DNA of 64,000 nt from contig JBAXTE010000012.1 in assembly GCA_037130365.1 (NCBI GenBank), positions 1-64,000 of the forward strand, given 5' to 3'. How positions within the stretch are numbered: the stretch's first letter is position 1; every line of letters begins with the position of its first letter. The DNA comes from JBAXTE01 sp037130365 (lineage in GTDB: Bacteria; Bacteroidota; Bacteroidia; Bacteroidales; WCHB1-69). A model generated the notes under the pieces. That model was not told where the DNA came from. It made no database searches and worked only from the letters and a program-made list of their open reading frames with translations. Below, piece after piece: positions 16,173 through 24,777 of this stretch. The position numbers and the translations under genes were made by a program.

Positions 16173-18011
16173 ATGACAAAAATATTTTCGAAAAACAGAT
16201 TGCTTATCACAATTGTCTTTAGCGTTTTAGTAACTGCAATCATTTCGACATCAGGATATTATATATACAAGCATTTAAAACAACCATCAATTACACCTAT
16301 GCAAGCCATTCCTGCTGATGCTTTGCTAATTGTAAAAATTAAATCAACTCCTGCAACTTGGAACGAAATTGTTTCAAAGACAGATTTATGGATTGATATG
16401 GCTAAATTTGAAGATTTTAAACAAGTTAATACTACCACTCATTGGCTTGATTCATTAATACATAGCAATGCATTATCATCGAAAATTGCTGCTGAACAAA
16501 CCTTATATGTTTCAGCTCATTCAGACGCACAAAACCAATTGTCACTTTTATATACCATTGAAATTCCGAAAGATTTCGAAAATGGAATTACTGATTTTTT
16601 AAACTCCATTTCAAAATCGGAGAATATGCAGAAGCAAACAATTGATGGTATTCCGACTTATCAAAGCACCTCAAAATCTGGTTTTTCGTTCTATCTTCAT
16701 AAAGGTGTTTTTTCTGGTAGCTACAACCTTGATTTGTTAAAAAGCTCGATTAAACAAGTTAGCTCTAAAAAGAATTTGGAAAATGATTCACTATTCCAAG
16801 AAATCTGTTTATCAGAAGGAAAGAAAACTCCAATTAGCTTATTTATCAATCATCAACAGATATACACAATACTTTCAGAACAATTCAAACCAGAAATAAA
16901 AAAGTCTATTCGTTCATTTAACTTATTTAATGGATGGAGTAATACAAATGTCCTTTTCCGAAAAGATTTATCATTGATGAGTGGATATTTAGCAACAAAT
17001 TCCATGAGCTTTCTAAATTGTATAAAGGATGTAATTCCTCAAAAAGCAACTTTCACAAATGAACTTGATGAAAATACTTTTTTCTTTTATGCTATCAATT
17101 TTAATGATTTTAATAGTTATCGAAAGCTGTATACTGATTATCAAAAAAACAATAAGATTACGCCTCCAATTGCAGAATATTTCAGTCAAGATAGCTCTTG
17201 TGACTTAAAATGGGCTACAAATTTTTGGGAACGATTAAATCCAACTCAACTTGTGCTTTCATATTCCTCCGTTCAAGACTCTGCTGTAAGTCTAATTACA
17301 GTTAAGCCAAAAGATATAATTGACGCGCAAAAAATTATTATTAATGAAGCTGTTGGGGTAACTCCTCAAAAAGAAAAAGTAGATACTGGTAGCTATAAAG
17401 GATACAAAATCGGAAAACTATCCTTGCAATATAGCGCACGTTTGTTTGGTGATCAACTATTTTCTTCGACTCCAATTTCATACTATGGAATTGGTAAAGA
17501 ACATATTATTTTTGCTTCAACAAAAGGTGTAATAAAATACACCATCGACCAGACTAATAGTGATAAAACGCTTGAAAATAGTTATTTATACAAAAGTTAT
17601 TCAAACGATTTGAATTCTGAAGCATTATTATCAATATACTTTTCACCTGCTCAGGCTTTAACCTCAATATCCAAATATTTAGACACCACGAAGCAATCAA
17701 ATCGGCTTATTGAAATGCTTGCAAAGAACACTCCTTATTTAGGAATCCAAATAGGAAAATTTTACAACAAATTAGCAAGTACTTCCTTCTGTTGGAAATA
17801 TCTTACAAGTACTTTTTCTGAGACATCCATAAACAGGGTGTTAACTTCTGATACGCCTGAAAAAGAAAAGGTTAGCAATCAAAAGAAAGGCAAGAAAAAG
17901 TCTATAAAGAAACAAACTAACAAAAAGCAAGTACAAACAAATTCGAAAGCGAATAAAGCTAAAATCAATAAAAAGGCAAGTTCCAAAAAGAAAGTGAACT
18001 CAAAAAATTAA
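16173..18011 (+). CDS. Membrane-anchored protein of unknown function with lysine-rich tail (DUF3352-like)
   Basis: The 612-residue product has one N-terminal membrane segment (about residues 10-31), so most of it lies outside the cytoplasm. The start of the exported part, with PADALLIVKIKSTPATWNEI, recalls Bacteroidota DUF3352-type proteins. The last 45 residues are strongly basic, with repeated Lys and Ser, and could touch nucleic acid, cell-wall polymers or anionic lipid. It stands alone between rnhB and a promoter at 18051. I do not assign a function. Confidence 0.6.
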   Translation: MTKIFSKNRLLITIVFSVLVTAIISTSGYYIYKHLKQPSITPMQAIPADALLIVKIKSTPATWNEIVSKTDLWIDMAKFEDFKQVNTTTHWLDSLIHSNALSSKIAAEQTLYVSAHSDAQNQLSLLYTIEIPKDFENGITDFLNSISKSENMQKQTIDGIPTYQSTSKSGFSFYLHKGVFSGSYNLDLLKSSIKQVSSKKNLENDSLFQEICLSEGKKTPISLFINHQQIYTILSEQFKPEIKKSIRSFNLFNGWSNTNVLFRKDLSLMSGYLATNSMSFLNCIKDVIPQKATFTNELDENTFFFYAINFNDFNSYRKLYTDYQKNNKITPPIAEYFSQDSSCDLKWATNFWERLNPTQLVLSYSSVQDSAVSLITVKPKDIIDAQKIIINEAVGVTPQKEKVDTGSYKGYKIGKLSLQYSARLFGDQLFSSTPISYYGIGKEHIIFASTKGVIKYTIDQTNSDKTLENSYLYKSYSNDLNSEALLSIYFSPAQALTSISKYLDTTKQSNRLIEMLAKNTPYLGIQIGKFYNKLASTSFCWKYLTSTFSETSINRVLTSDTPEKEKVSNQKKGKKKSIKKQTNKKQVQTNSKANKAKINKKASSKKKVNSKN

Positions 18012-18029
18012 CTCACCCTTTATCTTTTA

Positions 18030-18064
18030 CTGTTAAATATAAAAAAAACATTTGTTTTTAACAG
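18030..18064. repeat. Inverted repeat upstream of the 18144 lipoprotein gene
   Basis: CTGTTAAA (18030-18037) and TTTAACAG (18057-18064) form a perfect 8-bp inverted repeat. An inner AAAAACA/TGTTTTT pairing lies inside it. It overlaps the TTTG element at 18051-18054. It could be the weak terminator of the upstream gene or an operator. Confidence 0.45.
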
Positions 18065-18082
18065 AAATAAAATATAATTTTG
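18051..18082 (+). promoter_or_regulatory. Promoter of the lipoprotein / DUF5723 pair
   Basis: TTTG (18051-18054) and TAATTTTG (18075-18082) are separated by 20 bases, in front of the gene starting at 18144. Confidence 0.65.
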
Positions 18083-18143
18083 ATAATCAGTAATATCAAT
18101 TTTTATTAATTATTTTTATTCATATTCACTAATACTAAGTAAG

Positions 18144-19742
18144 ATGAGTATAATTTCTATAAAATCAGTCCCAAAACTTGGACTATTTCTCGCTATATTT
18201 CTTTTATTTATAATTACTTCCTGTACAAAAGAAAAGGATTTTGATTTTAACAAAATGGCTCAAAATAAATATGAGTCCGAATGGGCGGTACCTGTCATCA
18301 ACAAAAAGTACACATTGAGTGATTTAATTCTCGACACAATGAGTTACGTCATAAGCGACCCTAATGATCAGTTCTTAACCGTGGTTTATAACACTGGCGA
18401 TTTGTGGTCGTTTACAGCAGAGCAAATGTTAACGCTTCCTGATCTATCGCAAAATAAAACTCAAAACATTACGGCTCCTTCCTCAGTTTCAGCTGGCACA
18501 TACTGGGAAGGAAGTTACACTACACAGATCGACTTAAACTTTAGTACTTATGACCTTGATAGTATGTTGTTAAAGGGTGGGTTGTTAACAACAAATATTA
18601 ATACAAATATCAATCATGCTGCACAAATTATTGTCACTATACCTGGTGTAACTAATGGTAATGGTTCTGCTCTTTCATTTACCCTAAATATGCCATATTC
18701 TGGAGGAACCGAAATGGCTTCGGGGAGTTCTACTTCAAACCTATCTGGGTATAAATTAAATGTCCAAACTGGCAATAAAGTGGATGTAAATTATACTGTT
18801 AAAGTACTTGGAGATAGTTATCCTTTTACAACCCCATCTTACAACATACAAGTAAACACTCAATTTACCGACTTGAAGTACAAATACATGGTAGGGTATT
18901 TTGGTCAATTAACGCAAAACTTAGTGGACACGGCTTCAATAAGACTGTTTAAAGCGCATTACGAAAACAGTATGTTGCTAAAAGAGTTTAGAGCACACCT
19001 ATTCATGAAAAACTCTTTTGGAATGCCTATTCGATTTAGAATTAATAAATACATTATATACACAGGTGGTACAGAACGAGATGTAATTACTCCAGGATAT
19101 ACCGTTGACGGTCCTTATCCCACTTTATCACAGTTCGGACAAACTATTACAAAGCATGATACGGTATTACTAAACCCTGCAATGCTCGAAATATCACCTA
19201 AGTATCAAGCATTTAATGCAGATGGGATGTTAAATCCTGACAATAATTCAAATATTAAAAATTTCATACGCGACGATAGCAAATTTAGTGTTGATGCTCG
19301 ATTAGAACTTCCTATGGAAGGAAAAATAATGAGTTTTGCTTATAGAGATACTTTAGAGTTCCATTTTGAAAACATTGACGCTATTGAATATACAAACTTT
19401 CGCTTGTATGTTGAAAATGCCTTTCCAATTAATGGGTTGATGCAGGTTTATTTTGCCGACTCTTCTTACCATATTGTAGATTCATTACTTACGCAACAAA
19501 GCATTATTCCTTCAGCGAGTATTGGACCTGCGCCTAGTTTCTACACTTCGTCTAATGGAGTTAAAACAATGGATATTCTCGTAAATAAAGAACGAATTAG
19601 TAGAATTGGTAATACAAAATGGTTAATTGTAGATGTCCATTTATCATCAACAAATTATGCTAATCAATTTATTCGCATTTATGGTAACCAATACATTTAT
19701 GTTATCTTGGGTACAAAAGTGAAAATTAATGCAACATATTAA
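18144..19742 (+). CDS. Lipoprotein of unknown function
   Basis: The 532-residue protein has a lipoprotein signal with the lipobox ending ITSC at about residues 24-27, so the mature protein begins with a lipidated cysteine. The mature part is beta-rich, with many Thr, Asn and Tyr, as in cell-surface proteins of this phylum. No catalytic motif was recognised. It is 56 bases upstream of an outer-membrane DUF5723 protein in the same direction, and the two may form one surface unit. Confidence 0.7.
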   Translation: MSIISIKSVPKLGLFLAIFLLFIITSCTKEKDFDFNKMAQNKYESEWAVPVINKKYTLSDLILDTMSYVISDPNDQFLTVVYNTGDLWSFTAEQMLTLPDLSQNKTQNITAPSSVSAGTYWEGSYTTQIDLNFSTYDLDSMLLKGGLLTTNINTNINHAAQIIVTIPGVTNGNGSALSFTLNMPYSGGTEMASGSSTSNLSGYKLNVQTGNKVDVNYTVKVLGDSYPFTTPSYNIQVNTQFTDLKYKYMVGYFGQLTQNLVDTASIRLFKAHYENSMLLKEFRAHLFMKNSFGMPIRFRINKYIIYTGGTERDVITPGYTVDGPYPTLSQFGQTITKHDTVLLNPAMLEISPKYQAFNADGMLNPDNNSNIKNFIRDDSKFSVDARLELPMEGKIMSFAYRDTLEFHFENIDAIEYTNFRLYVENAFPINGLMQVYFADSSYHIVDSLLTQQSIIPSASIGPAPSFYTSSNGVKTMDILVNKERISRIGNTKWLIVDVHLSSTNYANQFIRIYGNQYIYVILGTKVKINATY

Positions 19743-19798
19743 TATTATTATCAAAACTAATAATAACGAACGAATAGTTTAAATATAAATCTAGACGA

Positions 19799-21169
19799 AT
19801 GAAAAGATATATTTTCCTTATAATTGCAATGTTTACATTTAGCTTTGTATCGCTAGGACAAGATCGGATGCTCGCCCATATGAACACTGTCCCTCAATCT
19901 CTTGATGCAAACCCTGCCGCTACGCTTCCATATAAATTTTACTTTGGTTTTCCCGCTTTAAACTCATTTTATTTTGGATTCCAAAACCCATTTGCATTTA
20001 ATGATATTGTTAAACGGAGGGCAGACGACTCGCTTTGGGTTGATCAAAAGGGGTTTATCGATGGGCTTAGCAGTAATAGAAATCTTATGTTTATGGAAAA
20101 TAGAGTTGATGTCTTTAACTTTGGTTTTCGGCTTAAGAAAAACTTCTTTACTTTTTCAAATAGTATCCGCTCTGCAGTGTACTTTAGTTATCCAAAAGAT
20201 ATGATGAGCTTATTGGTAAATGGGAATGTTCAATTCTTATCAACCGACCAAACAGTGGATATGTCAAAATTACGAATTAATGGTTCTGTATGGTCAGAAA
20301 TTGCAGTTGGTTTCCAGCGACATTTAACTAATCGAATTAATATTGGTGGGCGTGTAAAAATGCTTCATGGCTTTGCAAATATTAGCAATCCGAAAACAGA
20401 TATTTCTTTTTATACAGACCCAAATAGCTATGCATGGACCTTGATTTCTAATGCGGAAGTAAATATGGCTTCAATTATTGGGTCAGACGGAAAAGTATCA
20501 ACCTCTGATTTAATGAAAAACAAGGGTTTTTCACTCGATTTAGGCGGAACTTATCGTTTTAACGATAAGTTAAGTGTTGGCTTAAGTGTCCTCGATTTTG
20601 GTTATATCTCATGGAAAACTAATACCAATAAGTATACAACGAACATGAAAGAAGATAATTGGGTGTTTAAAGGTCTTGAGCTATCACGTCTATTTATTGA
20701 TGGAAAAATCAATACTGGTATTATGCAAGAAATTGGTGATACAATTAAGGAACAATTTCAATTTAACGATTCTATAAAAGAAAATTACTCTACATGGATG
20801 TATCCCAAATTATGCGCAAATGCGTATTATAAATTGGGTGATAATAACAAATTTGGATTCTATAGTAGAAACGACATTGCTAATGGAACCATTTTTCCGT
20901 CCTTCACTTTTTCGTATAATCGCAAATTTGGAAGAGTCCTTGAATTAGGCGTTTCATATAGTATGATTCATAAGAATTGGGCTAATTTAGGTGCTGGACT
21001 AGCATTAAAACTTGGGCCTGTACAAACTTATATAACTACAGAAAACATTCTTTCCTTTTTTAATGTTGCATCTGCAAAAAATGCATATATCCACTTCGGA
21101 TTTAATTTTGTCATTGGCAAATGGGTCGAAACGTTGTTAGACCAAAATAAGACTTCAATTGATATCTAA
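19799..21169 (+). CDS. DUF5723-family outer-membrane protein
   Basis: The 456-residue protein has a signal peptide (residues 1 to about 20, ending SLGQ). It begins its mature part with MLAHMNTVPQSLDANPAA, the start typical of DUF5723 proteins. Alternating hydrophobic strands and Tyr/Phe-rich turns indicate a transmembrane beta-barrel of the FadL/PorV type. It has no adjacent secretion genes here. The preceding lipoprotein gene shares its direction and probably its transcript. Confidence 0.8.
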   Translation: MKRYIFLIIAMFTFSFVSLGQDRMLAHMNTVPQSLDANPAATLPYKFYFGFPALNSFYFGFQNPFAFNDIVKRRADDSLWVDQKGFIDGLSSNRNLMFMENRVDVFNFGFRLKKNFFTFSNSIRSAVYFSYPKDMMSLLVNGNVQFLSTDQTVDMSKLRINGSVWSEIAVGFQRHLTNRINIGGRVKMLHGFANISNPKTDISFYTDPNSYAWTLISNAEVNMASIIGSDGKVSTSDLMKNKGFSLDLGGTYRFNDKLSVGLSVLDFGYISWKTNTNKYTTNMKEDNWVFKGLELSRLFIDGKINTGIMQEIGDTIKEQFQFNDSIKENYSTWMYPKLCANAYYKLGDNNKFGFYSRNDIANGTIFPSFTFSYNRKFGRVLELGVSYSMIHKNWANLGAGLALKLGPVQTYITTENILSFFNVASAKNAYIHFGFNFVIGKWVETLLDQNKTSIDI

Positions 21170-21244
21170 TAGATTCTATTATCTAAAAAGATTGATTTTT
21201 TGAGAATTTGACAAACTTAAAAAATTGAATTTGGGTAGTTTTCA

Positions 21245-22399
21245 TTAATTAAAAAACTGTCGAATTCTATCAAAAAAGCTCCGATCTTTAATTGAGGGAT
21301 TAGGTATGAAATTATTTGAAGCACCCATATGTTCTAGAAGTTCTCGTTCCTCTTTTGTGAGTTTTTGAGGTGTCCATACATTCAAATTTACTAATAAATC
21401 TCCTCTGTGATATGAATTGAGTTCTGGCAATCCTTTACTTTTCAAACGCAAGACTTTACCAGCTTGAGTACCAGGTTCAATTTTTACTTTTGCTTTTCCA
21501 TCAAGGGTAGGAATTTCTATTGTAGTGCCTAGAGCTGCATCAGGAAAGCTAATATAAAATTGATGGTATATATTATTTCCTTCTCTTTCGAAGAAATCAT
21601 GTTTAATTTCCTCCATCACCACTATTAAATCACCAGGAATACCACCATTTTGAGCTGCATTACCAGCATTTGAAACTGACATTTGCATGCCTTCAGAAAC
21701 TCCTGCTGGGATATTAAGAGTAACAACCTCTTCGCCTCTAATTACACCATTTCCACCACAAGAACTACATTTATGAACAATTACATTTCCAGAGCCATTG
21801 CAAGTAGGACAAACAGAAGATGTTTGCATTTGTCCTAAGAATGAATTTACCACACGTGTTACTTGGCCAGTTCCTCGGCAAGTTGTACAAGTATGATGTG
21901 AATTACTATCTTTAGCGCCTGTACCATGGCAAGTTTCGCAGGAAATTAGTTTTTGAACTTTAATTTTTTTCTCAACTCCTTTTGCAATTTCTTCAAGTGT
22001 GAGTTTTACTTTTACTCGAAGGTTAGAGCCTTTATTTACTCTTCTGCCGCCAGATCTTGAGCTTCCACCACCAAATCCACCACCGAAAGCGCCTCCAAAT
22101 ATATCACCAAAATGACTAAAAATATCATCCATCGACATACCGCCACCACCGTAACCGCCATTGCCAGAAGCACCACCAACTCCAGCATGTCCATATTGAT
22201 CATATCGAGCTTTCTTTTGTGGATCGCTTAAAACTTCGTATGCTTGGGCAGCTTCTTTAAACATATCTTCAGCGTTTTTGTTCCCAGGATTTTTGTCGGG
22301 ATGATGCTGAATTGCTTTTTGTCGGTATGCTTTCTTTATTTCTTGCTCGCTGGCGGATTTTGACACACCAAGTATTTCGTAATAATCACGTTTTGTCAT
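21245..22399 (-). CDS. dnaJ: Chaperone protein DnaJ
   Basis: This DnaK co-chaperone has 384 residues. The J domain (1-70) carries the HPD motif in HHPDKNPG. A Gly-rich linker occupies about 70-130. The zinc region has four CxxCxGxG repeats (CETCHGTG, CTTCRGTG, CPTCNGSG, CSSCGGNG). The C-terminal substrate-binding domains follow. It is a full type I DnaJ. It lies downstream of grpE in the same direction with a 50-base gap, so both are expected to answer to the grpE promoter. Confidence 0.97.
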   Translation of the reverse strand: MTKRDYYEILGVSKSASEQEIKKAYRQKAIQHHPDKNPGNKNAEDMFKEAAQAYEVLSDPQKKARYDQYGHAGVGGASGNGGYGGGGMSMDDIFSHFGDIFGGAFGGGFGGGSSRSGGRRVNKGSNLRVKVKLTLEEIAKGVEKKIKVQKLISCETCHGTGAKDSNSHHTCTTCRGTGQVTRVVNSFLGQMQTSSVCPTCNGSGNVIVHKCSSCGGNGVIRGEEVVTLNIPAGVSEGMQMSVSNAGNAAQNGGIPGDLIVVMEEIKHDFFEREGNNIYHQFYISFPDAALGTTIEIPTLDGKAKVKIEPGTQAGKVLRLKSKGLPELNSYHRGDLLVNLNVWTPQKLTKEERELLEHMGASNNFIPNPSIKDRSFFDRIRQFFN

Positions 22400-22449
22400 A
22401 GTTTAATATTGATTTGTGCAGCTACAGAATGTATTAATACTTTTGATGA

Positions 22450-23100
22450 TTAATTTGCCACTATTACCTTAGCATAGCGGATTATTTTTTCATTTAACAA
22501 ATAGCCTCGCTCAATTTCATCAACTACCAATCCTTTTTGAGACTCTTCTGTTGCTGGAATATTCGTTATTGCTTCGTGAAAATCTGTATCAAAAGGTTTT
22601 CCCAAAGACTCTATTGCAGTTAGCCCTTTTTGTTTTAATAAAGTAGTTAATTTCGAATAAATAAGTTGAACCCCTTCTTTCATCGCACCTGAACCTTCTA
22701 ATTTATTTGCAGTTTTGAGTGCTCTTTCAAAGTCGTCTACTACTGGAAGTAAAACTCGAATCATCTCCTCAGATGCGTTTTTAATAAGGTCTAGTTTATC
22801 CTTGTTCGTCCTTTTTCTATAATTGTCAAATTCAGAATAAAGACGAAGGTAACGATCATGCATCTCGGATTTTTCTAAAATTGCATCTTCCAACTTTTTT
22901 TTCAGTGTATCTACTTCACTGTCCTTTTTCTTTGAAAAAATATTTCTTTTTTTCTTTTCGGTTAATTCCTCTTCAATATTCTCTGCCACTACTGAAGTCT
23001 CTGCACTTTTGTCAGTTGATATCGGTACTTCGTTTTGTTCTTCTGTCAATTCTGAATTTAATTCTTCTGAATTTATACGTTCTTTATGCTGGTTATTCAT
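22450..23100 (-). CDS. grpE: Nucleotide exchange factor GrpE
   Basis: GrpE releases ADP from DnaK. The ATG at 23100 gives 216 residues. A TTG six codons upstream is possible but less likely. The first 65 residues are charged and probably disordered. The central long coiled coil (about 65-125) includes RYLRLYSEFDNYRKRT. The C-terminal beta domain includes GYLLNEKIIRYAKVIVAN. The promoter at 23138-23165 contains a perfect 16-base palindrome. The dnaK gene is not in the window. Confidence 0.95.
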   Translation of the reverse strand: MNNQHKERINSEELNSELTEEQNEVPISTDKSAETSVVAENIEEELTEKKKRNIFSKKKDSEVDTLKKKLEDAILEKSEMHDRYLRLYSEFDNYRKRTNKDKLDLIKNASEEMIRVLLPVVDDFERALKTANKLEGSGAMKEGVQLIYSKLTTLLKQKGLTAIESLGKPFDTDFHEAITNIPATEESQKGLVVDEIERGYLLNEKIIRYAKVIVAN

Positions 23101-23137
23101 AGTTTTGATGTTTTTCAATTTGAGCGAGTTTAGTAAT

Positions 23138-23169
23138 CAAAGATATTGCCAATTGGCAATTAGGACAAA
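23138..23169 (-). promoter_or_regulatory. grpE-dnaJ promoter with embedded palindromic operator candidate
   Basis: On the minus strand TTTG is followed after 20 bases by TATCTTTG (23138-23145). The spacer contains the perfect 16-base palindrome ATTGCCAATTGGCAAT (23145-23160). A smaller repeat GACA-TTT-TGTC overlaps the TTTG element. The palindrome does not match the CIRCE element (TTAGCACTC-N9-GAGTGCTAA). Confidence 0.65.
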
Positions 23170-23178
23170 ATGTCAACT

Positions 23179-23631
23179 TTACGCTAATCTATCTAAATCC
23201 CTACGAACATCCTTTTCTTTTATTGTTTCACGTTTATCATATTGGCGCTTCCCTTTTGCAAGTGCAATATCTAGTTTAGCGTATCCTTTTTCATTAATAA
23301 ACAAAAGAGTAGGAATGATAGAAGTGCCTTTTTCTTTCATTTTGGATGTCAGTTTTCTAATCTCTTTTTTATTAACCAACAGTTTCCGTTCACGCAAAGG
23401 AGTGTGATTGTAATGTCCTCCATGCGAATATTCGGCTATATGCAATCCAACTACCCAAAGCTCATCGTTATCAATTCTACACCAAGCATCGGTAAGATTC
23501 ACCTTCCCTTGCCGAATGGATTTAATTTCGGTGCCTGTGAGTACAATACCAGCTGTGAACTTTGTAAGCAAAAAGTATTCAAACTCCGCTTTTCGATTCT
23601 TAATCTTTATTTGTTGTATTTGATGTGCCAT
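23179..23631 (-). CDS. smpB: SsrA-binding protein SmpB
   Basis: SmpB binds tmRNA and delivers it to stalled ribosomes in trans-translation. Starting at the ATG at 23631 the protein has 150 residues. It begins with the tmRNA-binding core NRKAEFEYFLLTKFTAGIVLTG, includes GTEIKSIRQGKVNL, and ends in the basic tail with KGKRQYDKRETIKEKD. An upstream TTG at 23664 is part of neither the family start nor a conserved region. The TACTTTTG box at 23642-23649 leaves a leader of only a few bases. Confidence 0.96.
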   Translation of the reverse strand: MAHQIQQIKIKNRKAEFEYFLLTKFTAGIVLTGTEIKSIRQGKVNLTDAWCRIDNDELWVVGLHIAEYSHGGHYNHTPLRERKLLVNKKEIRKLTSKMKEKGTSIIPTLLFINEKGYAKLDIALAKGKRQYDKRETIKEKDVRRDLDRLA

Positions 23632-23641
23632 AATTCGAGTG

Positions 23642-23649
23642 CAAAAGTA
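23642..23649 (-). promoter_or_regulatory. -7 box of smpB
   Basis: On the minus strand TACTTTTG lies 10 bases before the smpB ATG, implying a very short or absent leader. Confidence 0.55.
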
Positions 23650-23716
23650 CTTAAAAATCTCCAATGTAACAAGAAGAGAGATGTGCTAATTGTTCGATTT
23701 GCTGGGCTCCGAAAAA

Positions 23717-23902
23717 CAAAAAGAGTTGATAGGTTGATTAGTTGATTTGTTGAAGGTTGATTTGTTGGGTTTCCTTATAAACCTATAAACATTAAACCTA
23801 TAAACAAAAAGAGTTAATGGGTTGATTAGTTGAAAGGTTGAAGGTTGAAATGTTGGGTTTCCCTATAAACCTATAAACCTATAAACTTTAAACCTATAAA
23901 CA
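23717..23902. repeat. Imperfect tandem duplication, about 90 bases per unit
   Basis: Two units (about 23717-23806 and 23807-23902) each hold a part made of GTTGATTAGTTGA-like words, then TTGTTGGGTTTCC or TGTTGGGTTTCC, then a run of ATAAACCTATAAAC words. The differences are small. No reading frame of note is present. It lies between the Mrp-type gene and smpB. Confidence 0.8.
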
Positions 23903-23910
23903 AATGATAT

Positions 23911-24693
23911 TTAATCTTCTCCTAAAACGTCAAAAGCTAGTTTATGAAAAATTGGAATTGTAATAGAGTTTTGCGCATAAGTTAACAATTTCCCTTCATC
24001 AGCAGATTGAGCTAACCCTTGTGCAAATGGAATTTGTGCTAATAATTTTGTTTCCAATAAGCCTGCAAGTACTTGACCTCCACCTTTACCAAAAAGATAG
24101 TGTAACTGCGTTGAATCTTCAACTGGAGAAAACCACGACATATTTTCAACAACTCCTGTCAAAGGAAGCTTCCGTTCTTCGTTATTAAACATCAAACCAA
24201 TATGATGTGCTTCGGAAAAAGCTAGTTTTTGAGGTGTAGTTACCACAATCGTTTTGTTGGGTTTTATTTGATCACATAAAATAGCTAAAACATCGCCAGC
24301 GCCTGAAGGCATATCAATTATCATTACATCAATTTCTCCCCATTCTGCTTCAAAATAATACTTTAAGAGTGCTTTTGAAGCATCCATTCCGGTAATACGA
24401 TTATTTTGTTCTGGTGATTCAAAAAAACAACTAGATAGAATTTTTATTCCAAATTTCTCAACTGGAATTATTTTGGAATGAACACTTGTAAGATCAATTC
24501 GGTGATTCTCTAAACCAAACAAAATTGGGATCGACGAGCCCCAAACATTTGCATCAAGTATAGCAGTATTGAGACCTTGTCCAACATAAGCCAGTGCTAA
24601 ATTTACCGCAATTGTTGATTTTCCAACTCCTCCCTTACCAGAAACAACAGCAATACAATTATCAATTTTATTATGTAGATTATTATTTATCAT
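23911..24693 (-). CDS. Mrp/NBP35-type P-loop ATPase
   Basis: The 260-residue protein has the deviant Walker A motif SGKGGVGKST near residues 18-27, then LDANVWGSSIP in place of the usual Mrp DxDxxGPSxP, and MIIDMPSGAGD as Walker B. This places it with Mrp/NBP35 proteins, which carry or transfer iron-sulfur clusters. The N-terminal MIP18-like domain of long Mrp proteins is absent. The region ENMSWFSPVEDS lacks the CxxC pair that binds the cluster in the best studied members. A MinD/ParA-like role is therefore an alternative. A TAATTTTG box at 24711-24718 (minus strand) precedes it. Confidence 0.75.
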   Translation of the reverse strand: MINNNLHNKIDNCIAVVSGKGGVGKSTIAVNLALAYVGQGLNTAILDANVWGSSIPILFGLENHRIDLTSVHSKIIPVEKFGIKILSSCFFESPEQNNRITGMDASKALLKYYFEAEWGEIDVMIIDMPSGAGDVLAILCDQIKPNKTIVVTTPQKLAFSEAHHIGLMFNNEERKLPLTGVVENMSWFSPVEDSTQLHYLFGKGGGQVLAGLLETKLLAQIPFAQGLAQSADEGKLLTYAQNSITIPIFHKLAFDVLGED

Positions 24694-24710
24694 GGTCTTG
24701 TATTTTTAAG

Positions 24711-24718
24711 CAAAATTA
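24711..24718 (-). promoter_or_regulatory. -7 box of the Mrp-type ATPase gene
   Basis: TAATTTTG on the minus strand lies 18 bases before the ATG. It diverges from TAAATTTG at 24760-24767, which serves the MbnP-type gene. Confidence 0.5.
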
Positions 24719-24777
24719 TAAAAATACTTGATATTCAGGTAAAATATTAAAATTTGATGTAAATTTGGAGTTCATTT

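Noticed and set aside
22450..23118. GrpE start at the TTG at 23118
   Set aside because: The ATG at 23100 is a better start, and the extra six residues match nothing in the family.
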